Shown: one piece after another, positions 37,011 to 47,688 of the stretch
Position numbering within the stretch: the first letter of the stretch is position 1
How the letters are laid out: each line of letters opens with the position of its first letter
Origin: Eubacterium sp.
GTDB lineage: Bacteria; Bacillota; Clostridia; Lachnospirales; Lachnospiraceae
Direction of reading: 5' to 3'
Length of the DNA stretch: 64,000 nt
NCBI GenBank assembly: GCA_024690665.1
Contig: JAILOU010000015.1
Coordinates: forward strand, 1 to 64,000
The notes under the pieces: model-generated
The model's database searches: none
Seen by the model: only the letters and a program-made list of their open reading frames with translations
What the model was told of the DNA's origin: nothing
Made by a program: the position numbers and the translations under genes

Positions 37011-38243
37011 ATGGATTACAAGGAGCTAGCAAGAGAAGTAAAGAGTGCAAGTATTATGCTGGGAAGCGCGACAGAAGAACTTCGAAACAAAGCGTTAGAA
37101 GCAATTGCCGATGCACTTGAGGATAAGAAAGAAGCAATCTTTGCAGAGAATAAAAAGGATTTGGAAGCCGGCAGTAATCTGGCAAAGCCAATCTTGGGAC
37201 GACTGAAGTTTGATGAGCATAAGCTTTCAGATGTTACAGCGGGAATCCGAGGACTTATCGGCTTAGAAGATCCAACAGGCAAGATCTTAATGCAAAGAGA
37301 TCTGGATGAGGGACTGCATCTTACCCGCGTAAGCTGTCCAATCGGGGTGATCGGGGTAATCTTTGAGTCGAGACCGGATGCCCTGGTACAGATTTCGTCT
37401 TTATGCATCAAGAGTGGAAATGGTGCCATCTTAAAGGGTGGCTCAGAAGCAAAACATACGAATAAGATTTTATTTGACACGATCTACGAGGCAGGCGTAA
37501 AGGCCGGACTTGCGGAGCATTTTGCAGCTTTGATAGAGGACAGAACAGCAATCGATGAACTGATTAAATGTTCGGAGTCGATTGATTTGCTGATTCCGAG
37601 AGGATCAAATGCATTTGTAAAGCATATCATGGACAATTCAGAGATTCCGGTGATGGGACATGCAGATGGCATCTGCCATATCTATGTAGATAAGGAGGCT
37701 GATCTTGAGAAGGCAATTCCTCTAATCGTAGATTCGAAGACGCAGTATGTGGCAGCCTGCAACACGGCAGAGACGCTGCTTCTTCACAAGGACATTGCAG
37801 ATGAAGTGATGAAGAGACTGCCGGGCGCCGGAGAGATTGAGGTGGAATATATTCCGGCCAAAAGCGAGGCGGATTACAGAGAATACCTGGATTACAAGAT
37901 GACGGTAAAGGTTGTGGAAGATGAGATGGAGGCAATTCGTCACATCAATCGTTATGGTTCGCATCATACAGATGCCATTATCACAGAAGATGAGAAGGCT
38001 GCAGAAGTATTCCAGACACTGGTGGATTCTGCGGGCGTCTACCACAACGCGTCTACAAGATTCGCAGACGGATTCCGCTATGGCTTCGGTGCGGAGGTTG
38101 GAATCAGTACCGGAAAGATGCCACCAAGAGGTCCGGTCGGACTCGACGGACTTGTCACATATAAATATAAGTTAAAGGGAAATGGACATATCGTGGCAGA
38201 TTATGCTTCGGGAAAGAAGAGTTTTCATTTTAAAGATAAGTAG
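37011..38243 (+). CDS. proA: Glutamate-5-semialdehyde dehydrogenase
   Basis: CPIGVIGVIFESRPDALVQISSLCIKSGNGAILKGGSEA...GSHHTDAIITED. Confidence 0.97.
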   Translation: MDYKELAREVKSASIMLGSATEELRNKALEAIADALEDKKEAIFAENKKDLEAGSNLAKPILGRLKFDEHKLSDVTAGIRGLIGLEDPTGKILMQRDLDEGLHLTRVSCPIGVIGVIFESRPDALVQISSLCIKSGNGAILKGGSEAKHTNKILFDTIYEAGVKAGLAEHFAALIEDRTAIDELIKCSESIDLLIPRGSNAFVKHIMDNSEIPVMGHADGICHIYVDKEADLEKAIPLIVDSKTQYVAACNTAETLLLHKDIADEVMKRLPGAGEIEVEYIPAKSEADYREYLDYKMTVKVVEDEMEAIRHINRYGSHHTDAIITEDEKAAEVFQTLVDSAGVYHNASTRFADGFRYGFGAEVGISTGKMPPRGPVGLDGLVTYKYKLKGNGHIVADYASGKKSFHFKDK

Positions 38244-38251
38244 GTGAAGCG

Positions 38252-39418
38252 ATGCAGTACAGGGTGAATCCGAAAAATGGCGACCGTCTCTCGCAGCTCG
38301 GCGTTGGGTGTATGAGATTTCCAAAGTCAGAGGAAGAGACAAGAAAGATTATATTAAAAGCGGTAGAAGAGGGGATTAATTACTTTGATACCGCATACAT
38401 CTATTCCGGATCGGAAGAGATGCTTGGTAAGATTGTAAAGGAAGAACATCTTCGTGATAAGATCTATATTGCGACAAAGCTTCCGCCGTATCTTGTAAAA
38501 AAGACGGAAGATTTAGATAAGATATTCAGAACGCAGCTTGAGCGTCTTCAGACCGATTATATTGACTATTATTTCATGCACATGCTGACCGATGAGCTGA
38601 CCTGGGAGAGATTAAAGAAGCTTGGCGTTCTTGAATGGATCAAGGAGAAGAAGGCTTCCGGTCAGATTCGGAACATCGGTTTTTCGTATCATGGCGGAAA
38701 AGAAGAATTTATCAAAATTATGGATGCTTACGACTGGGAATTTTGCATGATTCAGTACAATTATTTTGATGAACATAAACAGGCCGGAAGAAGCGGGCTT
38801 GAGTATGCCCATGCCAAGGGGCTTCCGGTGATGATTATGGAACCGCTCCGAGGAGGCAAACTGGTGACGAAGCTTCCGGCTGAGGTGTATCGTACATTTA
38901 AAGAAGGCGATGAGAAGAAAACACCGGCAGAGTGGGCACTTCGCTGGGTGTGGAACCATGAAGAAGTAACGGTTGTATTATCCGGGATGAACAGCCTTGA
39001 GATGCTCGAGGAGAATATTCGAACGGCATCTGATGCCGAGGCGCATCAGTTAAGTGATACGGAGCTTGCACTGTTTAAACGGGTCAGCGATGTGCTCGAC
39101 AAGACAATTAAGGTGCCTTGCACGGCCTGCGGGTATTGTATGCCCTGTCCAAAGGGTGTCGATATTCCAACCTGCTTTGCGGTCTATAATGACATGGCAG
39201 TGGAAGGAAAGTGGGCATCCGTTAAAAACTATCTGATGCAGACGAGTCTGAAAAAGGAACCGCACAATGCTTCCTTGTGCATCGAATGCGGAAAATGTGA
39301 GCAGCATTGCCCACAAAACATCGAGATTCGAAAAGAACTTAAGAATGTGAAGAAGTCTCTGGAAGGTTTTTATTACAAACCGGCGAGAGTTTTGATTAAG
39401 AAGTTTTTTAAATTTTAG
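38252..39418 (+). CDS. Aldo/keto reductase with C-terminal 4Fe-4S ferredoxin domain
   Basis: GVGCMRFP...INYFDTAYIYSGSEEMLGKI...CTACGYCMPCPKGVDIP; CIECGKCEQHCPQNI. Confidence 0.93.
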   Translation: MQYRVNPKNGDRLSQLGVGCMRFPKSEEETRKIILKAVEEGINYFDTAYIYSGSEEMLGKIVKEEHLRDKIYIATKLPPYLVKKTEDLDKIFRTQLERLQTDYIDYYFMHMLTDELTWERLKKLGVLEWIKEKKASGQIRNIGFSYHGGKEEFIKIMDAYDWEFCMIQYNYFDEHKQAGRSGLEYAHAKGLPVMIMEPLRGGKLVTKLPAEVYRTFKEGDEKKTPAEWALRWVWNHEEVTVVLSGMNSLEMLEENIRTASDAEAHQLSDTELALFKRVSDVLDKTIKVPCTACGYCMPCPKGVDIPTCFAVYNDMAVEGKWASVKNYLMQTSLKKEPHNASLCIECGKCEQHCPQNIEIRKELKNVKKSLEGFYYKPARVLIKKFFKF

Positions 39419-39427
39419 GAGAAATCC

Positions 39428-41131
39428 ATGAAGGTAAAAGGAGTCGGCGCTTCAGCCGGCATTGGAATCGGAAAAGCATTAAAATATCATACCCTTACGC
39501 CCGATTTGTCTTCGATTGTAACAGAGACTCCTGAGCAGGAACTGGCCAGATTTGAGAAAGGATCTGTTAAGTTTGTCGAGGAGATGCGCAGACTATATGC
39601 GAAGACGGAGAAAAAACTGGGTAAGGAACATGCGGCAATCTTTGATTCCCAGATTATGTTGCTTCGCGATGTGGAATTGCAAGAGAAGATTCGAGATGCG
39701 ATTGCAGCAGGCAGCAGTGCTTCGCAGGCCGTTTATGACGTGACGCAGTATTATGTGCAGACGTTAGGGCAGGTGGAAAATCCTTTGATTCGGCAAAGGG
39801 CGGCAGATGCACTGGACTTACAAAATCGAATGATTAAGATCTTGTTTGGGATGCAGGATACTTTAAACTTACAACTGACGCAACCTACAATCTTGATTTT
39901 GGATGAGCTGACACCTTCGGTGGCGGCGAATCTGGATACGACATGGATTCGTGGAATTGTGGCGGAAAAAGGCGGGTTCCATGGACATGCGCTTATCCTG
40001 GCAAGACAGATGGCAATGCCGGTTATCTTAGGCCTGGAAGATGCGATGATGGTGCTGACGGAAGGAAGTCTTGTGGCCATCGACGGTATCAGCGGGGAAT
40101 TAGAAGATGATCCGCAGGAGGAGTCGTATCAAGAGTGGAAGGAAAAGGAGCGGGACTGGATTCGACATCAGCAGCTTCTTGCTTCTTTTAAAACGAAAAA
40201 ATCTGTCGGAAAAGACGGAAGAGCCTATAAGATAATGGCGAACATTAATAACGTGGAGGAAGCCGGGATGGCTGCAGAGATCGGAGCAGACGGTGTCGGT
40301 TTGTTTCGTACGGAATTTTTGTTTTTGGGAAAGAGTAAGATACCGACGGAAGAAGAACAGTTTCAGGCTTATCGGCAGGTATCAGAGCTTATGAAGGGAA
40401 AACCGGTGACAATCAGAACCCTTGATGTGGGTGGGGACAAGCCGATTTCCTATCTGCATCTTCCAAATGAAGCGAATCCGTATCTGGGATACCGGGCGAT
40501 TCGCTATGGGCTTGAGCATCCGGGAGAATTTAAGATTCAGCTTCGCGCAATCTTAAGAGCCGGGGCAGAGCATCAGAATCTGTCAATTATGATTCCGTTT
40601 ATCACAAGCGTTGAAGAGGTAATGCGGACGAAGCAGCTTCTTGAGGAATGCAAGTGCGAACTGGATCAGCAGGGCATTCCTTATGAGAAAGACTACAGGT
40701 TCGGCATTATGATTGAGACGCCGGCAGCGGCACTGATGGCAAAAGAGCTGGCTAAGGAGGTAGACTTTTTTAGTATCGGAACCAATGATCTGACGCAGTA
40801 TGTGCTATCTTGTGATCGCTCGAATACCAATGTGGCCGGAATCTATTCGGTGTTTCAGCCGGCGGTGCTTCGTGCCATTAAGATGACCATTGAGGCAGCC
40901 ATTCAGGAAGGGATAGAAATCTCGATGTGCGGAGAGGCGGCAGCCAGTGCGCCGATGATTGCCGTGCTTGCCGGATGGAATCTTACGAATCTGAGCGTGG
41001 GTCTTAACAGTGTGTGGTATGTCAGAGAGCGTGTAACCAATGTCTCGAAAGAAGAAGGCATAGCACTTGCCGACAAGGTGATGCAAGCGGTTACTCGAGA
41101 AGAAGTTATGAAGATTGTCAAGCAAAAATAA
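39428..41131 (+). CDS. ptsI: Phosphoenolpyruvate-protein phosphotransferase (PTS enzyme I)
   Basis: GGFHGHALILARQMAMPVILG; GADGVGLFRTEFLFLG; CGEAAASAPMIAVL. Confidence 0.95.
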   Translation: MKVKGVGASAGIGIGKALKYHTLTPDLSSIVTETPEQELARFEKGSVKFVEEMRRLYAKTEKKLGKEHAAIFDSQIMLLRDVELQEKIRDAIAAGSSASQAVYDVTQYYVQTLGQVENPLIRQRAADALDLQNRMIKILFGMQDTLNLQLTQPTILILDELTPSVAANLDTTWIRGIVAEKGGFHGHALILARQMAMPVILGLEDAMMVLTEGSLVAIDGISGELEDDPQEESYQEWKEKERDWIRHQQLLASFKTKKSVGKDGRAYKIMANINNVEEAGMAAEIGADGVGLFRTEFLFLGKSKIPTEEEQFQAYRQVSELMKGKPVTIRTLDVGGDKPISYLHLPNEANPYLGYRAIRYGLEHPGEFKIQLRAILRAGAEHQNLSIMIPFITSVEEVMRTKQLLEECKCELDQQGIPYEKDYRFGIMIETPAAALMAKELAKEVDFFSIGTNDLTQYVLSCDRSNTNVAGIYSVFQPAVLRAIKMTIEAAIQEGIEISMCGEAAASAPMIAVLAGWNLTNLSVGLNSVWYVRERVTNVSKEEGIALADKVMQAVTREEVMKIVKQK

Positions 41132-41193
41132 TTTGTCTGTGCTAATATAGAAAAGATAACAATACAAAACAAAACTAATAGGAGAGACTGATT

Positions 41194-41973
41194 ATGTGGA
41201 AGATTTATGACGAACTGATAGAGGGAATTGAAGAAGGAATTGTAGTAGAAGATTATGTGTATGGTGGACATTTTTCCATGCTTCGCGCAGGTGAATTCAA
41301 CGGTGTGGCGCATTCATTTGGAACACCGACAAGACCATGGCTGTATGATTCTGAGTTAAAAGGGCGTACACTTAAGGATGTGGCAAGAGGTGTCAAGAGC
41401 TGGAACTTAGAAGAAGCTACAATGGGAATGTGTGCAATTAATGCATTTTACAACTCGCCAAAGCATGTGACCAAACTTGGACTTGATTATTTTACAAATG
41501 GAGAAAGCTGCAAGGAAGCGCGTGAGAAAAACGATCCGTTTAATAATCCGGAAGAGGATATGAAAGGAAAGTATGTTGTGGTTGTGGGACATTTTCCACA
41601 TATCGAAGAGCAACTTAAATCTATCTGTGATCTGCATGTGCTTGAATTGTCCCCAAGAGCCGGAGATTATCCTTCGAGTGCCTGCGAGGATCTGGTGCCA
41701 AAGGCGGATTATGTGTTCGCAACCGGTATGACATTTGGCAATAAAACGATTCCGAGACTTCTTGAACTTAAGAAAAAGGATGCGAAGTTTTCAATCGTAG
41801 GACCGTCCGGTCCGATTAATCCGATCTTGTTTGACCACGGTGTGACAAGAATCTCAAGTTACGTGGTAACAGATCCGGAATTTGTGTTTGATGTGATTAA
41901 GAATAATAAACGCGGCATGTTTAGCGGCGGTAAGATGATAGAATATGATATTACGGAAAGGAACGATAAGTAA
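41194..41973 (+). CDS. DUF364-type (DUF4213/DUF364) Rossmann-like protein
   Basis: VVVVGHFPHIEEQLKSICDLHVLELSPRAGDYPSSACEDLVPKADYVFATGMTFGNKTIPRLLEL. Confidence 0.8.
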   Translation: MWKIYDELIEGIEEGIVVEDYVYGGHFSMLRAGEFNGVAHSFGTPTRPWLYDSELKGRTLKDVARGVKSWNLEEATMGMCAINAFYNSPKHVTKLGLDYFTNGESCKEAREKNDPFNNPEEDMKGKYVVVVGHFPHIEEQLKSICDLHVLELSPRAGDYPSSACEDLVPKADYVFATGMTFGNKTIPRLLELKKKDAKFSIVGPSGPINPILFDHGVTRISSYVVTDPEFVFDVIKNNKRGMFSGGKMIEYDITERNDK

Positions 41974-42512
41974 TGGAGTTTAATCAGGTGGTAGAAACAA
42001 GAAGAAGTATCCGAAAGTATGACGCAGCAAAGAAGGTGTCAAAAGAGCAGATTGAGCAGATGATTCAGTCCGCAATCTATGCACCGTCCTGGAAGAATGC
42101 GCAGACGGCCCGTTATTATGTGGCGATGTCTGAAAAAGCAATCGAGGATGTAAAGGCAGCGCTGCCGGACTTTAATGTCAATAGTATTGAAGGTGCGAGT
42201 GCGATTATCGTGGCAACATTTGTGAAGGATCGCTCCGGCTATGAAAGAGATGGCTCGCCGACTACGGAGTTTGATCACAATGAGTGGGGCGTGTACGATC
42301 TTGGAATGCACAATGAAAACCTTGTGCTAAAAGCCACAGAACTTGGTCTTGGAACGCTTGTTATGGGAATTCGCGATGGCGAGAAACTTCACGAAGTACT
42401 GTCTATTCCGGAAGATGAAATCATTATGAGTGTTATTTCTGTGGGGTATGCAGCAGTTAATCCGCAGATGCCAAAGCGTAAGAGTGTGGAGGAAATCGCA
42501 AAGTTTTATTAA
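41973..42512 (+). CDS. Nitroreductase family protein
   Basis: MEFNQVVETRRSIRKYDAAKKVSKEQIEQMIQSAIYAPSWKNAQTARYYV. Confidence 0.95.
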   Translation: MEFNQVVETRRSIRKYDAAKKVSKEQIEQMIQSAIYAPSWKNAQTARYYVAMSEKAIEDVKAALPDFNVNSIEGASAIIVATFVKDRSGYERDGSPTTEFDHNEWGVYDLGMHNENLVLKATELGLGTLVMGIRDGEKLHEVLSIPEDEIIMSVISVGYAAVNPQMPKRKSVEEIAKFY

Positions 42513-42524
42513 GGAGCGTGGCTT

Positions 42525-43691
42525 ATGAATAATTTTAATTATACGATCCCAACGAAGGTACATTTTGGAAAGGGACAGATTGCGCATCTGTCTGAGATGA
42601 AAGAATATGGCAGCAAGGTGTTGCTTGTCTATGGCGGTGGAAGCATCAAAAAGTCAGGACTTTATGACACCGTGCTTTCTCTTATGAAGGAATGTGGCAT
42701 TGAAGTGTTTGAATTGTCCGGGGTAGAACCGAATCCGCATATTGATACGGTAAGACGAGGTACCGACACCTGCAAGAAGGAAGGAATTGATATGGTGCTG
42801 GCTGTCGGCGGAGGTTCTACGATTGACTGTGCCAAGGTTGTGGCAGCGGCAGCCTGCTATGCGGGCGATGCCTGGGAACTGGTTACCGATGCTGCTAAGA
42901 TTGATAAGACACTTCCAATCTTCACCGTACTGACGCTTTCTGCAACAGGCTCTGAGATGGACCGCGTTGCCGTGATTTCCGACCCTTTCATTCCGGATAA
43001 GGTTGGAACGCATGCCGATGGGCTGTTCCCGACGATGTCAGTTCTGGATCCGACCTATACGTATTCGGTACCGCCTCGTCAGACGGCGGCAGGAACGGCG
43101 GATATGATGAGCCATACCATGGAAAATTATTTTACCAATGCCACGGGCACGGATGTGCAGGCGGGATTTTGCGAATCTATCTTAAAGACTTGTATCAAGT
43201 ATGGCCCGATTGCACTGGCACATCCGGATGATTATGATGCCAGAGCGAATCTGATGTGGTGTGGTTCTCTTGCCATCAATGGAATCTTAAGCTATGGCGC
43301 TGAGGTAAAGTGGTGCGTGCATCCAATCGAGCATGAACTGTCGGCATATTATGATGTTACACATGGTGAAGGTCTGGCAGTTTTAACCCCGGTATGGATG
43401 GAATATGTACTCGAGCATTATGCACCGGCCAGGGAAAAACTGGCACAGTTTGGCCGTAATGTCTGGGGCATACCGGGTCAGGATGATGAGCAGACGGCGA
43501 AGATGGCGATTGAAAAATTAAAAGAATTCTTCTTTGATACGCTGAAGATGCCAAAGAATCTGCGTGAACTTGGCATTGATGATAAGAGCAAGTTAGATGC
43601 GATGGCAGAGCACGCGGCAAAGGGCTGCAATTATGCCTATATGGATCTGACAAAAGAAGATGTGAAGGTCATCTTAGAGAGGGCTTTCTAG
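42525..43691 (+). CDS. Iron-containing alcohol dehydrogenase (BDH/YqhD-like)
   Basis: FNYTIPTKVHFGKGQIAHL...VGGGSTIDCAKVVAAAA...HPIEHELSAYYDVTHGEGLAVL. Confidence 0.95.
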   Translation: MNNFNYTIPTKVHFGKGQIAHLSEMKEYGSKVLLVYGGGSIKKSGLYDTVLSLMKECGIEVFELSGVEPNPHIDTVRRGTDTCKKEGIDMVLAVGGGSTIDCAKVVAAAACYAGDAWELVTDAAKIDKTLPIFTVLTLSATGSEMDRVAVISDPFIPDKVGTHADGLFPTMSVLDPTYTYSVPPRQTAAGTADMMSHTMENYFTNATGTDVQAGFCESILKTCIKYGPIALAHPDDYDARANLMWCGSLAINGILSYGAEVKWCVHPIEHELSAYYDVTHGEGLAVLTPVWMEYVLEHYAPAREKLAQFGRNVWGIPGQDDEQTAKMAIEKLKEFFFDTLKMPKNLRELGIDDKSKLDAMAEHAAKGCNYAYMDLTKEDVKVILERAF

Positions 43692-43694
43692 ACG

Positions 43695-44309
43695 ATGAAA
43701 TATTATATAGCCGATACGCATTTCTTCCCAAGAAGGCGCACCATGGATAAGGATGGGCGTGCGTTTGAATCTGTCGAGGAGATGCATGCGTATATGATAA
43801 AAAAGTGGAACGACAAGGTTTCGCAGGACGATGAAGTGTATATCATCGGGGATTTTTCGATGGGAAGTGCGAAGGAGACCTGCACTCTTGCGAGGCAGCT
43901 TCACGGAAAAAAGACTCTTTTGATCGGAAATCATGACCGCTATATCGAGGATAGCGATTTTGATGCGGACTGCTTTGAAGAAATCTGTTCCTACAAGGAG
44001 ATTCAAGATGGTGAATGCAAGGTTATATTGTGTCACTATCCGGTACTGTTCTATCACGGACAGTACAAGGTCGACCGGGATGGAAATTATACGACCTATA
44101 TGTTATATGGGCATGTGCACAATACGCCGGATTCGAAACTGATGGATCATTTTCAGGAAGAGATTCGAAGCGAGGTTAAGTTTATCAAATATACGAAGAA
44201 GTATCAGCATACGCCGTGTCAGATGATAAACTGTTTTTGCATGTTTAGCGACTATGAGCCGCTGACACTGAAAGAATGGAGAAAATTAGAAGATGCGAAG
44301 CATGAGTAA
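43695..44309 (+). CDS. Metallophosphoesterase family protein
   Basis: YYIADTHFFPRRRTMDKDGR...YIIGDFSMGS...LLIGNHDRYIED...LYGHVHNT. Confidence 0.9.
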   Translation: MKYYIADTHFFPRRRTMDKDGRAFESVEEMHAYMIKKWNDKVSQDDEVYIIGDFSMGSAKETCTLARQLHGKKTLLIGNHDRYIEDSDFDADCFEEICSYKEIQDGECKVILCHYPVLFYHGQYKVDRDGNYTTYMLYGHVHNTPDSKLMDHFQEEIRSEVKFIKYTKKYQHTPCQMINCFCMFSDYEPLTLKEWRKLEDAKHE

Positions 44310-44392
44310 TATCATGTTCGCATCTTCTTTTGGTCATACAGCGGGGGCTATACCGCCGTTAAAACAATATATAGAAAGAATAATAGAAGTCC

Positions 44393-45340
44393 TTAGATTG
44401 CAGGGAACTGAAGTTCCTTATACTTTTTATACTTTTCTTTTACCACATCCTGCTGCTTCATAAAGTCAATTCTGGTTGAAACAATTTCCTTTAAGTGTTC
44501 AGCTCTTGCTTCGTTGTTGTTACGATCGCGAATCAAACCGTTAGGGGCGAGTACGAATTTGTACTTGCCGTTTTCATCTTTCACAAGATCTCCGCCGGAA
44601 CCGCATACTGCGCATTCAAATGGGAATTCAATGCCATCCCAGTGTGGCTCGCCCGGATAGATTAAAGAAGAATGACATCTTGGACAGACACCAAAGTCTT
44701 CATCGCCAAGCCAGGTACGTTCTTCAACAGGAGTCTGGATTGCCTTTGCAACATTTTCACCCATCTTGTGAGCACGTTCAATCTGTTCATCACGAAGCAG
44801 TACGTTACCCGGACGGCCGTTTCTGGTAGCCATCATCTGGTCGACACACTGGATGGACTGAGTGAATAAACTTGCGCCGAGTACTTCAAGTGAAAGTGAC
44901 TGCCAATCGTGGCAGGAACCACCAACGGCGATTAAGCCGGCAACAAGATGCGGGTCTTTCTTTAATTCGCCAATAGCGAGGCGGAATGCTACTTCATAGG
45001 CCAAAGCGCGGTGGGCGTATCTAAGATATAAGGCACTTGGAGCTAAATCATAAGATGGAACGGCGATAATCAGACCGTCGGAAGACTGCACTTCATTGAC
45101 AATCTTGTCCATATCATCTTTGTCTTTTAGTACGCATCCCTTATACGTACCCTTGCCCTGTGCAACATCGCCCATCTGCATCGTACAGCTTTCGCAACCT
45201 GTACACATCTCGATGTGATAGTCAAATAAATTGATGAGTTTGCACTCTGCTCCTGCTTCCTGACAGGCGAGAAGTGCTTCCTTTGCTAAAATTTCGCTGT
45301 TACCGTTGTGTCTTCCGGCAACAATAGCCAATACCTTCAT
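44393..45340 (-). CDS. Flavodoxin/NADPH-dependent FMN reductase family protein with internal zinc-ribbon-like Cys
   Basis: VLAIVAGRHNGNSEILAKEALLACQEAGAECKLINL...CPRCHSSLIYPGEP...CAVCGSGGD. Confidence 0.85.
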   Translation of the reverse strand: MKVLAIVAGRHNGNSEILAKEALLACQEAGAECKLINLFDYHIEMCTGCESCTMQMGDVAQGKGTYKGCVLKDKDDMDKIVNEVQSSDGLIIAVPSYDLAPSALYLRYAHRALAYEVAFRLAIGELKKDPHLVAGLIAVGGSCHDWQSLSLEVLGASLFTQSIQCVDQMMATRNGRPGNVLLRDEQIERAHKMGENVAKAIQTPVEERTWLGDEDFGVCPRCHSSLIYPGEPHWDGIEFPFECAVCGSGGDLVKDENGKYKFVLAPNGLIRDRNNNEARAEHLKEIVSTRIDFMKQQDVVKEKYKKYKELQFPAI

Positions 45341-45499
45341 AAAAACCTCCTTGATATGAAAATAGGATACTGCATGGAAAATACAGTATACAAAAATTAT
45401 TTCTATTGATATAATATCATTTATAAATGAGCATTAAAAATCGAAAAAAATTATCTGATTGATAAAATTATGACATAAATTAGGAATGGGGGACTAATT

Positions 45500-46405
45500 G
45501 TGAACAGTGATCAGTTAAATTATTTTCTGGCGGTTGCAAAACATCTGAATTTTACTGAGGCAGCAAAGGAGTTTTACATTACACAGCCGGCGATTTCAAG
45601 GCAGATTACAGAACTGGAGAAAGAACTTGGAACGCAGCTGTTTGTCAGAAATACCAGGAATGTATATCTGACAAAGGCAGGAGAACTGTTTTTGGAAGAT
45701 GCGAAGAAGATGCTGTCAATTGAGGCAGCGAGCAGAGAGAGGATTCGGCTTGCAGATTCGTATCACGAGATGACACTTAGCATTGAGTATCTGCTTAGCC
45801 CGTGCGAACATTTTCTTCCGGAGGTTATTAACCGGTTTCGGCAGATTTATCCGCAGGTAGAGATTAAATTAATTCGAAACGATGCCAGGGGAGTAGCAGA
45901 GGCAATCGGAGCAGATGAGGCAGATGTCTACTTTTCTCTTACGACCGATCTTCGGCAGCTTCCAAATTACGCCTGTCAGCAGATTTATGAGGACAGCTAT
46001 TGCCTGGTGGCAAGACCGGATCATCCGTGCTTAGAAGAGACGCCGATTGATTATGCGAAGGTGGCGACGGAACCATTTGTCATGTATGACCCGGAGCGGG
46101 CGCCGCTCTTATCGCACCAGGTATTTCAGGTGTTAAAGCATTTGGAGATTTCACCTCGCGTTGTACAGTACTGTAGTTCCTTAGAGGAAATTGTTCTTTG
46201 TGTAAAGTCGGGGCTTGGAGTGTCAATTCTTCCTAAGAGAACACAGTATGGTGAAGTTGGGAAACTGATATTTGTTCCTTTGAAGGTTCGCTCATCTACG
46301 ACCGGATTTGGTATGGCGTGGAAGCAAAACACCGGTAATAAGGCGGTCGAATGGTTTGTGAATACGATGAATGAACTGACGCAGGAAAGACCGGAATTAT
46401 TCTAG
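45500..46405 (+). CDS. LysR family transcriptional regulator
   Basis: MNSDQLNYFLAVAKHLNFTEAAKEFYITQPAISRQITELEKELG. Confidence 0.95.
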   Translation: MNSDQLNYFLAVAKHLNFTEAAKEFYITQPAISRQITELEKELGTQLFVRNTRNVYLTKAGELFLEDAKKMLSIEAASRERIRLADSYHEMTLSIEYLLSPCEHFLPEVINRFRQIYPQVEIKLIRNDARGVAEAIGADEADVYFSLTTDLRQLPNYACQQIYEDSYCLVARPDHPCLEETPIDYAKVATEPFVMYDPERAPLLSHQVFQVLKHLEISPRVVQYCSSLEEIVLCVKSGLGVSILPKRTQYGEVGKLIFVPLKVRSSTTGFGMAWKQNTGNKAVEWFVNTMNELTQERPELF

Positions 46406-46486
46406 ATAAACGCCGGAGCGAATTTCACAATCGGTGGATTTGTGGTATAGTTAGCATAGAGTAATTTTGGAGAGGAAGAATCATAG

Positions 46487-47095
46487 TTGAAAGAAGAAAG
46501 TTATAATTTTTTTGCGGCGATTGCCCGCATGAAATATATTGACCGCTGGGCGCTGATGCGTAACTCGCGGGAAGAAAACCTGTGCGAGCATTCTATGGAA
46601 GTAGCAATGCTTGCACATGCACTTTGTAAGATTGGGAATCTGTATCTGGATAAGAAGTTGAATGCGGATAAGGCAGCCGTCATTGGCTTGTATCATGATG
46701 CTTCGGAGATTATTACCGGAGATATGCCGACGCCGGTAAAGTACTATTCGGAAACCATTCGAAGTGCATATAAAGAAGTGGAGAAGGTGGCAGAGCAAAA
46801 GCTGATTGATAAGCTTCCAGAGAAGATGCAAAAGGAGTTTTCCGAAATCTTCTGGGAAGAGGAGCCGACGGAGGATGACTTGTATGTGCGCCGCCTTGTC
46901 AAAGCTGCCGATAAATTATCTGCACTGATTAAATGTATTAATGAAGGCAAGGCCGGTAATGGAGAGTTTCGTACCGCAAAAGATACGATTGCAAAAGCAG
47001 TAGATGAGATGTGCGAGGAGTTGCCGGAGGTGGCAATTTTTTGTGAGAAATTCCTGCCGGCATATGGTCAGACGCTTGATGAACTGTCGCGTTAG
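46487..47095 (+). CDS. YfbR-like 5'-deoxynucleotidase (HD domain), TTG start
   Basis: FFAAIARMKYIDRWALMRNSREENLCEHSMEVAMLAHAL...YHDASEIITGDMPTPVKYY. Confidence 0.9.
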   Translation: MKEESYNFFAAIARMKYIDRWALMRNSREENLCEHSMEVAMLAHALCKIGNLYLDKKLNADKAAVIGLYHDASEIITGDMPTPVKYYSETIRSAYKEVEKVAEQKLIDKLPEKMQKEFSEIFWEEEPTEDDLYVRRLVKAADKLSALIKCINEGKAGNGEFRTAKDTIAKAVDEMCEELPEVAIFCEKFLPAYGQTLDELSR

Positions 47096-47124
47096 AATAA
47101 GAAATTGTTAGGAGTATATCTATT

Positions 47125-47673
47125 ATGGAATATACGATGGAACCGAAGGATGAATATGTTGTAGAGCTTTCTCAGGCTTTGTTTGGAAAGCTGTCGCAGG
47201 CGGAAATCAACCGCCAGGTTCGTTATTATGAAAACTTTATATTAGAAGAGACGGCGAAGGGAAAGTCGCAAGAAGAAGTGATTCAGGAACTCGGACCGGC
47301 AAGCGTGCTTGCAACCACAATTGCGAAGACGGCAGAAAAACCGGCTGAGGAGCCGGGTGTTCAGATCGTTGATGAGCCTCCGGTTCAAAAAAAGAAGGTG
47401 CAGCGGGAGAATCGATTTGCACAGGCTGCGCAAAGCCACGGTTATGATCTTAAGGATGCGGATGCAACTGAGGAAGTGGAAGTAGAAGAGAGAACTTATA
47501 CGGAAGCGGATCAGTACCTGAAGAATTATCATGGCATCAAGGCAGAATATTCTGAAGAAAAAGGCTGGGAAGTAAAGGCCGGTCCATTTCGCCTTAATAA
47601 ATGGTATGGTACCGGACTGATTGCCGGAATTATACTGATTATCTGGGGCCTGGTTGAAAAATTTATGAATTAG
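47125..47673 (+). CDS. HAAS/DUF1700-like membrane protein
   Basis: ELSQALFGKLSQAEINRQVRYYENFILEETAKGKSQEEVIQELGPASVLATTI; C-terminal TM. Confidence 0.65.
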   Translation: MEYTMEPKDEYVVELSQALFGKLSQAEINRQVRYYENFILEETAKGKSQEEVIQELGPASVLATTIAKTAEKPAEEPGVQIVDEPPVQKKKVQRENRFAQAAQSHGYDLKDADATEEVEVEERTYTEADQYLKNYHGIKAEYSEEKGWEVKAGPFRLNKWYGTGLIAGIILIIWGLVEKFMN

Positions 47674-47688
47674 AGTTAGGAAATACAC